Assembly: GCA_032622095.1 (NCBI GenBank)
Contig: CP136068.1
Coordinates: forward strand, 153,601,151 to 153,665,150
Direction: 5' to 3'
DNA from: Siphonodentalium dalli
Lineage: Eukaryota > Mollusca > Scaphopoda > Gadilida > Siphonodentaliidae
Length of the DNA stretch: 64,000 nucleotides
The translations under genes were made by a program, and so were the position numbers. This document shows positions 1-11,510 of this stretch, one piece after another. The notes under the pieces are model-generated. The model made no database searches. It was given only the letters and a program-made list of their open reading frames with translations, and was not told the origin of the DNA. Each line of letters begins with the position of its first letter. Within the stretch, counting starts at the first letter, position 1.

Positions 1-81
1 TCATGTCTGCTTTCGTACGAGCAGGGAACATTATTCAACCAACGATGTCAATCAGGTCTATCTTTTTCAACAAATCACATA

Positions 82-531
82 TGGGACCCGCCATATCAAA
101 TCCAGTCGTAAGTCGGGATTTGTTTTACCCTGTGCCAATGCATTCTCTTATATATGCGAGTCGACCATAGGTCGCCTCGCATATATAAGAGAATGAATTG
201 GCCTAACAATTATTTACAATTTTAATACTTTTTCTTGTATTCTTTAACAATTTTATAATTTCACCCATACAGAGCCCCAGACAAACACTCTTCTATGTGC
301 TTCTATATATGTGTGGGGCTCCCTGCAGGGTAATGGATGTTTTTTTATTTTATGTCCTAAAAATTGTAAGAAACATTTATTTAAAAAAAAATGATTAAAA
401 AATTGTTAGGCCAATGCATTCTCTTATATATGCGAGGCGACCTATGGTCGACTCGCATATATAAGAGAATGCATTGGCACAGGTTAAAACAAAATCCCGA
501 CTTACGACTGGATTTGATATGGCGGGTCACA
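82..531. mobile_element. Family A MITE, copy 1, with twin 69-bp palindromes
   Basis: Non-autonomous DNA element. The outer inverted repeat reads TGTGACCCGCCATATC (first copy of it mutated to TGGGACCC) and ends GGCGGGTCACA, flanked by TA on both sides, as for Tc1/mariner-like insertions. Inside, two 69-bp near-perfect palindromes lie at 134-202 and 410-478. They are reverse complements of one another and each starts GCCAATGCATTCTC. The AT-rich core between them contains a third hairpin (GAGCCCCA...TGGGGCTC, about 269-332). No coding capacity is seen; apparent reading frames across it are shadows of the palindromes. Superfamily is inferred only from the TA flanks. Confidence 0.85.
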
Positions 532-750
532 TATGTTATGCTTGAATCCACATGCGTGTTTTTTGTTAATAAACATATACATTGTGTATAGACCTGCCAT
601 TTTGGCATCAGAATATAGAGAGCTGGTCTGCATCCAATCAGCACAGGTAACTAACCACGGTCTTTTTTCGTATCGACAATAAACAAAGAACGTCATATAG
701 CTGCTTGTATTCACTGGTTATATACTGTTGAACCGTTCCCAAACCAGATC

Positions 751-1221
751 TTAAAGGTACTCAATCCGATCAGACGCTCCTCAATTACTATTTCTTTGGC
801 TTCGGGGGTAAAACATATTTGATTCGAGTTGAGAAACCCACCCATCAAAGCTCAGAGTGATCAGATATCGATTAAAGTTTGTTATTTCTCGAGATGTGTA
901 ATAATATGTGGCCCAGAAACACGTGGTCAAACAGAGGGTCTCGGACAAAATTGCGGATGAAGATGGATAACTCTAAAATCAAGTGGCAATGCGGTCAAAT
1001 TTCGTGATACTTTAGTGATAATACGGCCATATTTTGTTAAACAAAATGTTGATAAATAACACGTTTTGGGAAATTATATACCATAGTTGATAGTGGTTAT
1101 CAATTATTTTGTTGCAATAAGTCGATTCTGATAAATAAAGCGTGTTTTGAAGAAATGTTGTTGTTGTTGTTGTTGTATCCTGATGGTATGGGGACCGTTT
1201 GATCGGATTGAGTACCTTTAA
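751..1221. mobile_element. TTAA-flanked MITE (family C)
   Basis: The ends are TTAAAGGTACTCAATCCGATC and its inverse GATCGGATTGAGTACCTTTAA. The TTAA at each edge is consistent with a piggyBac-type target duplication. A TTG/GTT run sits near 1,156-1,177. Related pieces occur at 1,322-1,682 and 16,198-16,445. No transposase is present. Confidence 0.75.
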
Positions 1222-1321
1222 CAATACGGAGGGTTGGCGCTCAGATGTCACATAACAAGGGCGTAGCTACAGTTCATGTCCATGCATGGATGCGGTGCAC
1301 CCAACTTTCATGGTAAAAATC

Positions 1322-1682
1322 TTAAAGGTACACAATCCGATTCGATGATCCCCGTATCATCAGATTCCAACAACATTTCTTCAAAAGACGCTTTAGTTGT
1401 CGTCAGAATCGATTAATTACCAACAAATAATGCCAACCATTGTCAAATATAGTATAACAATTTCAAATCGTGTTATATTTCAACATTTTGTTCAACGCAA
1501 TTTGGTATCGATAGTATGTTGGTCGGCTCGTCGAATATTTGCTTTGCCGCCAAATATTCCAGGTGGTGAAAATTAACTGATTTCAAAAATCCATATCTGA
1601 TAACTCTGAGCTTTGATGAGCGAGTTCCTCGACTCAAATGACATATTTATTTACCCCTTAAGCCAAAGAAATAGTAATTTAA
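1322..1682. mobile_element. Family C MITE fragment
   Basis: Begins TTAAAGGTACACAATCCGAT, then diverges. From about 1,608 to 1,682 it contains the reverse complement of the family C subterminal sequence (CTTTGGCTT, CAAAGCTCAGAG), but the terminal repeat on that side is missing. It is therefore a truncated or rearranged relative of the neighbouring copy at 751-1,221. Confidence 0.55.
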
Positions 1683-2805
1683 GACAACATTAGTTGGAAT
1701 TTTAGACCTAAACTTTATATATAGACCCAATATCGGATATCTTTCTAGGTTCGTCAAATTGTTGGACTGAAATGCATGGTCATATCCAAACGACATGGAC
1801 ATTTACAACAGTGAGAAAGCTTAATTTACTAAATAGAAATCCCAACACATGACATCCTTGTGAGTTCTTACGTCATGCCTAGCCATTAGCTGTATTACTT
1901 TCGACTTTAATTAATCCGTCGACCATCGATCAATATATGAGAATTTCGATGTAAATGCTACAACTCATTTCCGGATTCTGGCATATAATCCACAATATAT
2001 AATGCCCGTGATGAGAAAATTTTACCAAACTGTATGAATTGGTGGACGCTATTTTTCTGTTTTAAACATAATCACATTGCCTTCAGACGAACTGGATTGA
2101 TTCCTTTATTCTTTCCTTATATAATGATTTCATTGCACAAAGCAAGGACTTATTGATGCTCAACTTTTGTCCAAATAAAGCCAAAATGTACCGAGAGGAT
2201 TATATAGAAAACAGAAAGGCCCACATTTACATACTCCTAACAGCGAGAGGCAATGTAAACATGCCAGTGAATGACATGAATGAATATGCATGTACTATAT
2301 GCGTATACAAAAAAAGACGTATTAAGGACTTATTAGGGTGGGCGAAACGCATAACATATTACCCAGGCACCATGTCACCTGGATGATGAATGGAGCATTC
2401 AACTAATATTGCCGTAAATCTCAAACAAATCAACCGTACCATTCCACAGAAAACAATGTCAGAACTGCTTTCGATTTACTACTTGATTCGGGGCGAAACT
2501 ATAGGCGATAAACCAACGCAAATGATTTTGCCATTGAGAGTCACAGCATTAAACTCACATATAAGACTTGCGTTGTCAATTTGGATATCAATAAATAACT
2601 ACTTTGGGCTGCTTTGAGCAAATTATTCTCCATTCATATATGATGACCACACCTGAGAGCAGTTACACATATCTTACAAGTATAATAGAGCAGCAAATCT
2701 GCGTCATCAATTTGGAATCAGACGTTTGTAGCGATCGCAATGCTCTTTTTCCTCAAAGCCATCTTCTCTGTAGATTTACCTCTGTCCTTTGATATAGTCC
2801 GCACG
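1683..2805. other. Interval without recognised feature
   Basis: AT-rich sequence. Open frames up to about 77 codons occur on the plus strand (2,153-2,617), but they have no recognisable domains or paired splice context, so I do not call a gene. Confidence 0.4.
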
Positions 2806-3955
2806 TACGAACGTCCCATTGGTCCTGAAGATATAAACAAGTATAAAGTTCATATTCCGCACATAAATAACAACGTCTCATTGGCCCTGAAAGTATAACC
2901 TGGTATATCAAATACCACACATAACAACGTCTCATTTGCCTGAACGTATACGTTGGTATATCATATACCAGCATATAACAACGTTACATTGGCATGGAAG
3001 TATAATAACATTGTATCTCAAATATCACACATAACAGCGTCACATTTGTCTTGTAAGTATAACCTGGTACATGTATCTCAAATACCACACATAACAACGT
3101 CTCATTGGACTGAACATATACTTTGGTATATCATATACCACATGCATATAACAACGTCACATTGGTCTGTAAGTATTATAACCTGCATGGTATCCGAAAT
3201 ATCCCACATAACAACGTCCCATTTAACTGAAAGTATAACCTGGTATCTCAAATACCACACACAGCACGTCACATTGGTCCTGAAATTAGTATAACCTGGT
3301 ATATCTAATATCACACATAACAACGCCCCATTGGCCTGAAGGTATAACCTGGTATCTCAAATACCACACACAGCACGTCACATTGGTCCTGAAAGTGTTA
3401 TAACCCGGTAGCTCTAATATCACACATAACGTTCCATTTTGTCACGAAAGAATACATTGGTATCTCATAAACCGCACTCAAAACAACGTCACATTGGCCA
3501 GAAAGTATAAACTGTATCTCAAATATCACACATAGCAACGTCACATTTGGTCAAGAAATAACACATTGGTATCTCATAAACCGCACTCAAAACAACGTCA
3601 CATTGGCCTGAAAGTATAAACTGTTATCTCAAATATCACACATAGCAACGTCACACAGGCCTGAATGTATAAACTGGTATCTCAAATATCACACATAGCA
3701 ACGTCACACAGGCCTGAATGTATAAACTGTTATCTCAAATATCACACATAGCAACGTCACATTTGGTCACGAAAGAATACATTGGTATCTCATAAACCGC
3801 ACTCAAAACAACGTCATATTGGCCTGAAAGTATAAACTGGTACAATCGTGCATTTAAAATACCGCACATAAGAAAGTCCCATTTGCCCTGAGAGTGTGCA
3901 TGGTATCCCATATACCACATATATATAACAACGTCCTATTGGCAGTGTAATGGTA
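2806..3955. repeat. Degenerate tandem repeat, ~55-65 bp unit
   Basis: Around eighteen imperfect units share the order AACAACGTCACATTGG, CCTGAAAGTATAA, then CTGGTATCTCAAATACCACACAT. Unit length varies through small indels, and sub-blocks are locally re-duplicated (for example around 3,530-3,780). Frames on both strands are repeat artefacts. Confidence 0.85.
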
Positions 3956-4563
3956 TATTGAGTTGATAAAATCTCATATATCGGGGGTATCTTTTTTTAA
4001 GTTGTGGCATTCGTGAATATAGCTGAATGGTGAACGTGTCGTTTGGCCCAGTGGAAATGGAAAAATCGGGGGACGCTAATTGTGTTGGATCTGCTCACAG
4101 TCTACTTCGTGAGTTCGTATATGGTAAACGAAAGAGCGTTCCTATTATTGTCTTTCTTCTGCATTTTCCAAAAATTTTAAACAGTCGGACAAGTGTTATA
4201 CACATGTGCATATGACTTTGGCGACTTTTGCTGAGAGTATAAAGCCTGTGGGTCGATATTTTTCGTGTATTTATCGAATCTATATTATCCCTCTTTCCAA
4301 ATTACAGAGCCATAATATGGATGTTCTACAAGGTTTCTACAACGATTGTAACATGTTTTAGAAAGACCCAGCTGCACGTAGAAAGTGTGAAACACATTTT
4401 GTGGAGATACTATATATTATGACTGAACAATTGTGTGATCGCCAGGTACTTCAATGCTTTTTTCACTGTACCTGTAATTACGATCACAAAAAATAAGCTG
4501 TATTTGCCCATGTCTGGATACTGACCACATGCAGGCTCCGTTATATCCGTAATTAAATAGTCG
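3956..4563. other. Interval without recognised feature
   Basis: Unique-looking AT-rich sequence with a 62-codon open frame at 4,027-4,215 that lacks domain or splice support. Nothing else is recognised. Confidence 0.35.
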
Positions 4564-4962
4564 ATTAACCCTTTACCCATCAGAACGGCCCTGTGCCAAT
4601 GCATTCTCTTATATATGCGAGTCGACCATAGGTCGCCTCGCATATATAAGAGAATGCATTGGCTTAACATATTAAAACTGATAAAATTGTCAAAGAATGT
4701 AGAAACATATTATAAAAATTGTTAAAAAATGTTTTTTAGGCCAATGCATTCTCTTATATATGCGAGGCGACACATGTTCTACTCGCATATATAAGAGAAT
4801 GCATTGGCACAGGGCATAACTGTAACCATCACAATGTGGTCAATGAACCGGTTCCAAATGATATCCATATTTCTATGGTGTTATTGAGGCAGACCGAAGA
4901 TATTTTAGGCTGTTGAAGCTTTATTTGGGCGTTTTTGGCCGTTTTGTTGGGTAAAGGGTTAA
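4564..4962. mobile_element. Family B MITE, copy 1 (piggyBac-like ends) carrying the palindrome module
   Basis: Flanked by TTAA at both edges (4,564-4,567 and 4,959-4,962) with ends CCCTTTACCCA and TGGGTAAAGGG, the pattern of piggyBac-type MITEs. The interior holds the same twin-palindrome module as family A, from CCCTGTGCCAATG (about 4,590) to CATTGGCACAGGG (about 4,815), although the outer ends are unrelated to family A. The 3' arm contains GGCATAACTGTAAC and a unique ~130-bp stretch. No transposase. Confidence 0.85.
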
Positions 4963-4986
4963 GGACTATAGATACTCAAGTTTCGG

Positions 4987-5494
4987 GAAATACTCCTAAA
5001 CGTCAATGAACATAAAGACACATTGAAATACTCCTAAACGTCAATGAACATAAAGACACATTGAAATACTCCTAAACGTCAATGAACATAAAGACACATT
5101 GAAATAATCCTAAACGTCAATGAACATAAAGACACATTGAAATACTCCTAAACGTCAATGAACATAAAGACACATTGAAATACTCCTAAACGTCAATGAA
5201 CATAAAGACACATTGAAATACTCCTAAACGTCAATTAACATAAAAACACATTGAAATACTCCTAAACGTCAATGAACATAAAGACACATTGAAATACTCC
5301 TAAACGTCAATGAACATAAAGACACATTGAAAAACTCCTAAACGTCAATGAACATAAAGACACATTGAAATACTCCTAAACGTCAATTAACATAAAGACA
5401 CATTGAAATACTCCTAAACGTCAATTAACATAAAGACACATTGAAATAATCATAAACGTCAATGAACATAAAGACACATTGAAATAATCATAAA
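4987..5494. repeat. 38-bp minisatellite, ~13 copies
   Basis: The unit begins GAAATACTCCTAAACGTCAA and continues TGAACATAAAGACACATT, 38 bp in all. The units are nearly identical, with scattered point variants such as AATTAACAT for AATGAACAT. Confidence 0.95.
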
Positions 5495-5539
5495 TGATTT
5501 GTGGCTTTTTGCTAAATATTATCAAGTATGATAGTTTAT

Positions 5540-5867
5540 CTCAAGGAAGTGCCCTTCATGGGTAACACTCCAAGCCGTTTCGCCCTCCAGCGCTGGCGAT
5601 AAGGGTTCAAATCCACATGTTTCCATCGTGGACTTTGTAACTCGAAATCGTTATCTGGTGGAGTTGCCAGTTACTCACCGCTGGCCGGTGGTTTGCCGCA
5701 TATGGTTGACGAGTTTATCAGCCATTGAAATCACTGTTAGATTAGTCGCAAGTGTGCGGATTTTCCTCCACCACTAAAACTGGCAATGTCGTGATATGGC
5801 CTTAGTGGCTAAAGCGACAATAAACCCCAATCAATCAATCAATCAATCAATCAATCTCAAGGAAGTG
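5540..5867 (+). mobile_element. tRNA-derived SINE with 12-bp target-site duplication
   Basis: Body about 5,552-5,855. The head has a pol III B-box-like GGGTTCAAATCC (5,603-5,614). The 3' end reads ACAATAAACCCC followed by (AATC)n. The target duplication CTCAAGGAAGTG is exact at 5,540-5,551 and 5,856-5,867. A minus-strand relative with a better preserved A box lies at 25,852-26,134. The simple-repeat tail resembles the tail of the LINE at 40.7-42.9 kb, a plausible source of retrotransposition machinery. Confidence 0.85.
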
Positions 5868-6464
5868 GAATGTTTTATATTGAAAAAAAGTTGTGTCAAT
5901 GCTACCAGTAAATCTTCAATGATTATGAACTTAGTATGGTGAAATGAGATATTTTACAGTTCAATGAGTTCATCTCTTTAAGAAATGAGTTTTGCAGTAA
6001 AACATCTTGTGTTGCCAGTTTTCAAGGTATGCTACTACTTCCAGTTCTATAATTTTAGAATAATTTATATCAGATTCAGTTATTACCATGTGTTATCATA
6101 AATACAACAAATGATCAAACAACCATACCCCGAAATTATCGAATATGGCCAAACTAACTGACTTAGAAATTATTTGCTGGACAGGATCTTGGTCACAAAC
6201 GTTCACTCAGAACAGTCACTCCCCACATCCACGGGTACGCTAGTACCAATGTCTCGTGGATTGTCTGACCTATAAAAAATATCATGCTGTTTTTTAAATC
6301 TTTTATATCCTTCCCTCTTATGATATAAGAGGATATCTTTGGGTATAGTCCTCTTATCACAGATCAAGGATCGCAGATACGCGGAAGTAATAATATTTAA
6401 AGATGGAACCTGAAATTGATAAATTCATCCGCAGTCTTCTAGTTCAAGTGTGATATCATACAAA
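5868..6464. other. Interval without recognised feature
   Basis: AT-rich sequence between the SINE and a candidate exon. No coding, repeat or RNA signature was identified. Confidence 0.35.
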
Positions 6465-6575
6465 ATGAGCAAGCACACATGGGGTGGTACGTCAGTATAT
6501 ATATCACCGACCGAAGCTGTCGACAACGTTAATGTGCCTGTGCTTACTCAATCAACGGGGGTGGAAGTAGAGTAA
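6465..6575 (+). CDS. Candidate small ORF or first coding exon
   Basis: Reads 36 codons from an ATG preceded by AAA. The peptide starts MSKHTWGGTSVY and ends TGVEVE before TAA. The stop overlaps a consensus 5' splice site (GTAAGT at 6,572-6,577), so the segment may instead be an exon ending at 6,571. A diverged copy at about 7,035-7,100 keeps the same frame (P-x-EAVDNV, VLTQST), which suggests the reading frame once mattered. The product is unknown and no downstream exon could be joined. Chance occurrence remains possible. Confidence 0.3.
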   Translation: MSKHTWGGTSVYISPTEAVDNVNVPVLTQSTGVEVE

Positions 6576-7250
6576 GTACGGTGCCTCTGTTATCTCATGG
6601 CGATGCTGCTATACTAATAATAAATACGTCTATGATACTCAGTGTTATCTAACGCACTTATGTCTTGGAATGATGTTGGATTAGTTTCAAAATCTTTTCA
6701 AGTCCACGTCTCAAAGAAGGGAATCGGCTGTTAACGCTTTTACTTCAAATTTAGCCTATATGTTTTTCACAAGGCGTGTATTGCCAATTACAAATTCGTT
6801 TATTCTCATTGACGCAAAAGGGACAGATTCCCCCCTCCAATGAAGGGGGGGGGCACAATGTCCTGTGTTATAAATTTATTTCGATAATTTAGTATGAACT
6901 TGATCCATGAAATAGTGCTAAAATTTCTGCCACTTATGAGATTTATGCTATGCTTGACTTCCGAATCTTAATTGCGCCATTTCTGAAAAAAAGCTGTCCT
7001 TCAATCGCCCTTGGATACTTCCGGTACACATGTACCGATCGAAGCTGTCGACAACGTTAAAGTATATGTGCTTACTCAATCAACATGGTGTGAAGTAATC
7101 TAGACATGATGCCTTCCTTATCTGATGGCGATGCCGCTATACTAATAATAAATAAGTTCATGGTCCCTGGTGTTCTCTAACGCACTTACGTCATGGAATG
7201 ATGTTAGATAAATTTCAAAATCTATTCAAGTCCGCGGCACAAAGGAACGG
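6507..7250 (+). repeat. Diverged direct duplication, ~530-bp period
   Basis: The segment 6,507-6,720 recurs at about 7,035-7,250. Shared blocks include GAAGCTGTCGACAACGTTAA, TACTAATAATAAATA and GGAATGATGTT. Divergence is much higher than in the 26-64 kb duplication, so this is older. The 5' part overlaps the candidate exon. Confidence 0.75.
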
Positions 7251-7723
7251 CGAATAAACGTTCTTAACACTTTTGGTTCAAATGTACAGAATAAATTATT
7301 TTAGAAAGCATGCATGTCACCAGGGTAGTTTGAGTGCGGCAGACAAGGTTCTCCATGGATATATAAATATAATTAATCTATAATCCCTCTTTTGTCGAAA
7401 TAAATATAACGATATCAGTTTACCATACCACGAGCGTCCTGAATGAGCCCCGGTGACATCAGACCGGATGCAAAGGATTATCAAATAATGGTCTTTTAAA
7501 ATCCACATCCTATTTTGCCGTCACTAAAGTACATTAAAGAAAACGCCGACTAGCATGGAGTCAGTTACATGTTGCCATGAGGCAACAATGGCACAAAGTG
7601 AACTCGCTCGGTGAAGGTTGCATGTATACATACACCGCGAAGCACGTACAATGTGTGAAATTTCGTGTAATTCTCTTGGAAACATCTGTTGATTCTCATT
7701 TACACGTCCATTGTCGCATTAAT

Positions 7724-7783
7724 ATGGAGGAAGCTTTAGATTCTCAAATGGATTCAGTAAAACGTTCGCAGGAGATCCTACAG
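7724..7783 (+). CDS. Candidate coding exon, coiled-coil-like
   Basis: ATG in good context (AATATGGAGG), followed by 20 codons, MEEALDSQMDSVKRSQEILQ. It runs straight into a consensus donor, CAG|GTTAGT at 7,781-7,789. The heptad-like spacing of hydrophobic residues suggests a short coiled coil. The frame is open upstream from about 7,577. No partner exon is identified, so the gene and its function are unknown. Confidence 0.33.
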
Positions 7784-8600
7784 GTTAGTGTGAATAGCAT
7801 ACATTTGAACTCAATATTACCACGGTGTTATAACAGCAACACATGTGTATACATTTATAGCGAAAAACACTTCACATAAAACACATACTCGCGGCACAAT
7901 TAATATTCATAACGCATCATCGATCGGTACTACTATTTCCACGTTTTAGTTTGAAATCTGTTATATTAATATTGGAATTTAAATAACAATAGGATCCGAG
8001 CGTGGTCGTTGGCATTGTTTAATCCAGCGTAAACAGATGTCTTGGTTACTTTTTTATTTAGGAAACCGAACTAAAACATGTGTATAAATATCGTTTGTCA
8101 ACCGGACATGTTCCCATTTACATTTCAACGCCATTTTAGCTTTTTAACACTCATTTTGCTCTCGTGTTCGTAAATTCCCAATGGTAGTTAAGGAACCGCT
8201 TGTGGTGTGTTTCATATCACTAGGCAGGCACATGTCGCTTCCGGGTTTAAGCTATCGGCTCATTGGCTATAATTGAAATTGGGGCTTTACCTACGGATAG
8301 GTCCATTGGTGGTCTGGCGATAAGATGAGCAGGAGACAAGGACCAGAAACATGCTATATATAGAATGTAAATCCCGATATGTGTTCTGCAGTAATTTAAA
8401 AAAATTTCACTGAGTCGAACAAAAATGATTCAAGATACCCGTTGTCCCGACCCGATAGTCAACTTGATTCTGGTTTAAATGTAAAATAAGTAATTTTTCG
8501 CAAACGTGTACAATCATCATGTTTTAAAAAGTACAGTATTTTCACATCACGATCCATCTATTCGTCTATATTCAAATACATGCTGATTTCCGGTTCCCCG
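7784..8600. other. Interval without recognised feature
   Basis: Possibly intronic if the exon at 7,724-7,783 is real. No repeat, RNA or further exon was recognised. Confidence 0.3.
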
Positions 8601-8900
8601 GTGTCTGAGTCGGTATAACATGCATACTGCTTATAGGACGCCCAGCGATAGTGGAGCTGCATGGTTCGATTCCAGACTCGCTTAACTCGGTAGGCGGCCA
8701 AGATTTGGAGATATTGAGAACCATGCATTAACAATAGTCAAGTTAAAAAAAAGTACAGTATTATCACATTATGTGTTATATTCAAATATGATGGCTGAGT
8801 CAGTATAATGGACACGTGACATTTAATATAGGCCATCCAGCGATGGCTGCGTCGGTATAATGGACACGTGACATTTAATATAGGCCGTCCCGCGATGGCG
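8601..8900 (+). mobile_element. tRNA-like SINE head and tandem SINE-derived fragments
   Basis: An A-box-like TGTCTGAGTCGGTATA (8,604-8,619) is followed by a B-box-like GGTTCGATTCC (8,662-8,672), the internal pol III promoter arrangement of a tRNA-derived SINE or tRNA pseudogene. Downstream, a 54-bp block beginning GGCTGAGTCAGTATAATGG is tandemly repeated (about 8,790-8,900), keeping only the A-box side. No intact tRNA cloverleaf was confirmed. Confidence 0.5.
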
Positions 8901-8924
8901 AAGGTCGTCGGATACCCGATAACC

Positions 8925-10422
8925 AGGTCCTACTAAAACCAGACCGCACCCGACCGGACCAGACCGCACCCGACCGCACCCGACCGCACCGCCCCCAGGG
9001 GTCCGAAGCGAGATGGGGTTTGCACTATCGTGTAGAATGGACCCGAATGTACCAAAGTTCTAATCCCCAAGTCGATAGCTCGAGCGGAAACGGCACTGTT
9101 AACCCCTGACTTGCGGCCGTTTCCGCCAGGTACGGGAAATCCAAAAAGGCGCCGACCGCACCACCCCTGACTGCCTGACCACGAAAATGGACATTATATC
9201 ATGAAGGAAATACGGATATTCATCCATGCGCGATCGGACAAGTCGCTAGCTGCAGCGGTAGTGAATAAATTAACCCATACGCTGCTGCCGAATTCGCTAT
9301 AAATGTACGCAAAAACGCCGAAATTAACACCCGCCGACCGGATAGTTCAAACCCCATCTCGCTCGGACCCCTGGGGCGGTCCGGTCGGCGGGTGTTAATT
9401 TCGGCGTTTTTGCGTACATTTATAGCGAATTCGGCAGCAGCGTATGGGTTAATTTATTTACTTCATTTACTACATTTTCGTGGTCAGGCAACCAGGGGTG
9501 GTGCGGTCGGCGCCTTTTTGGATTTCCCGTACCTGGCGGAAACGGCCGCAAGTCAGGGGTTAACAGTGCCGTGTTCGCTCGAGCTATTGAGTTGGGGATT
9601 GGAACTTTATTACATTCGGTTCCATTCTATACGATAGTTCAAACCCCATCTCGCTCGGACACCTGGGGGCGGTTCGGTCGGCGGGTGTTAATTTCGGCGT
9701 TTTTGCGTACATTTATAGCGAATTCGGCAGCAGCGTATGGGTTAATTTATTCACTTCCGCTGCAGCTAGCGACTTGTCCGATCGCGCATGGATGAATAGC
9801 CGTATTTCCTTCATGATATAATGTCCACTTTCGTGGTCAGGCAGTCAGGGGTGGTGCGGTCGTCGCCTTTTTGGATTTCCCGTACCTGGCGGAAACTGCC
9901 GCAAGTCAGGGGTTAACAGTGCCGTGTTCGCTCGAGCTATCGACTTGGGGATTGGAACTTTGATACATTCGGGTCCATTCTACACGATAGTGCAGACAGG
10001 ATCTCGCTCGGACCCATGGGGGCGGTCCGGTCGGCGGGTGTTAATTTCGGCGTTTTTGCGTACATTTATAGCGAATTCGGCAGCAGCGTATGTGTTAATT
10101 TATTCACTTCCGCTGCAGTTAGCGACTTGTCCGATCGCGCATGGATGAATAGCCGTATTTCCTTCATGATATAATGTCTATTTTCGTGGTCAGGCAGTCA
10201 GGGGTGGTGCGGTCGGCGCCTTTTTGGATTTCCCGTACCTGGCGGAAACGGCCGCAAGTCAAGGGTTAACAGTGCCGTGTTCGCTCGAGCTATCGACTTG
10301 GAGATTAGAAATTTGGTACATTCGGGTCCATTCTACACGATAGTGCAAACCCCATCTCGCTCGGACCCCTGGGGGCGGTGCGGTCGGGTCCGGTCGGGTG
10401 CGGTCGGGTTTTAGTAGGACCG
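8925..10422. mobile_element. Fold-back transposon with long tandem-built arms, 8-bp TSD
   Basis: The left arm (8,925-9,345) is the inverse of about three tandem units on the right (roughly 9,370-9,650, 9,650-10,010 and 10,010-10,422; the first has a deletion). The termini read GGTCCTACTAAAACC and GGTTTTAGTAGGACC. The octamer CGATAACC lies directly outside both ends (8,917-8,924 and 10,423-10,430), an apparent 8-bp target duplication. GC-rich terminal CCGACCGCACC repeats add to the arms. No transposase; open frames in the right arm recur because the unit is tandem. The 8-bp duplication is compatible with hAT- or P-like transposition. Confidence 0.8.
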
Positions 10423-10430
10423 CGATAACC

Positions 10431-11510
10431 TGATACCTGTAACTCGCTATATGCTAGTATATATTACGTTTTATATGGAATACACTGTATAACCCTTTCC
10501 GTGTCACGCATATGTAATTGTTTCCAAACTTGCGGGGGACTATACTACCACTTTATATAGACCGTACATTTTGCACCGACCGGTATCAATTATGTGTAAA
10601 ATTCTTATGACAAATGCGTTCTTAGCCGTTTTACTTTTTTCTTTAGTTGACTTTCAAAAAGGCCTTCTGGTCCACCTGCCAGCACATTACTTTGACTTTT
10701 CTCTGTCTTTCTGGTGTGCTAGGTGTGGGGTCGCTAACCTTGACAGTTCTGCTACCTGGGCAGACACCCCCTTACCTTATATGGTTACACATAAAAGCAC
10801 TTCCACGATTTTGTCTTCACAGAACACACACACTATATGCTAGTATATATTGTTTATTCGGGATTGATGGTTTCTATGCGCGTGCAGTGTGGTGATTTCC
10901 AGTGCCATTCCCCATGTGGTCTTTCTTCCACTATGACACCGACAGCGTGGTGTGACCAAGCGGACGTAGGACAATAAAAACATACCAACACTAATGTATA
11001 TGCTCAATAAAGATATCTATATAGACATTGGAAAAGGGAGAGGTTATCACGAATCATGCATGTGATGATGTGCAAATTCAACTGCGACAAGGACCGGTCT
11101 AATGCGCGAAAATCGATAACAACTGTCCGAGTTTCTACTTCTTGGAAGTAAAAGTAAACTTTGATAAGAGAATTTCATCTCAAATTATATACAGTATTAG
11201 TAGTAAATGGACACTGCTGTCAAAGAGAGAGATAATCTTTTATTAACGTGACATGTGCATCTACAATACATAAATATATTACATAAACAAATACTGATAT
11301 TGCACCCGGCCACATGGGGCCTATAATTAAGTCACGCTTATAGTATGTAATTGCATGCGTGTGATGTAATGTTCAGAGGCATTGCATTGGAAATTCTTGG
11401 GATTATCGTTCATCCGTATCTATATATGTCGGAAAAGTCACAGTAGGTGAAGGTGCCAGCTCGAGATTGTCTGACTTAAGTGACTTTGTTGAGCTGATTA
11501 TGAAGGAACA
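10431..11510. other. Interval without recognised feature
   Basis: Plus-strand open frames at 10,571-10,895 overlap each other without domain or splice support. No repeat or RNA feature was recognised. Confidence 0.35.

Noticed and set aside
381-714. Overlapping frames sharing CILLYMRGDLWSTRIYKRMHW-type peptides, recurring across the window
   Set aside because: They are translations of the 69-bp palindrome module in different frames, present wherever the MITE is.
2753-3920. Frames with regularly repeated peptides such as YHITTSH and WDVVMC
   Set aside because: Products of the ~60-bp degenerate tandem repeat.
4987-5494. CRISPR array
   Set aside because: Head-to-tail 38-bp units with no spacers: a plain minisatellite.
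8601-8690. Functional tRNA gene
   Set aside because: A- and B-box-like motifs are present, but I cannot draw acceptor and anticodon stems; a SINE head or tRNA pseudogene is more likely.
9392-10148. Repeated plus-strand frames with LISAFLRTFIANSAAAY peptides
   Set aside because: They come from the tandem arm units of the fold-back element, with no coding signature independent of the repeat.
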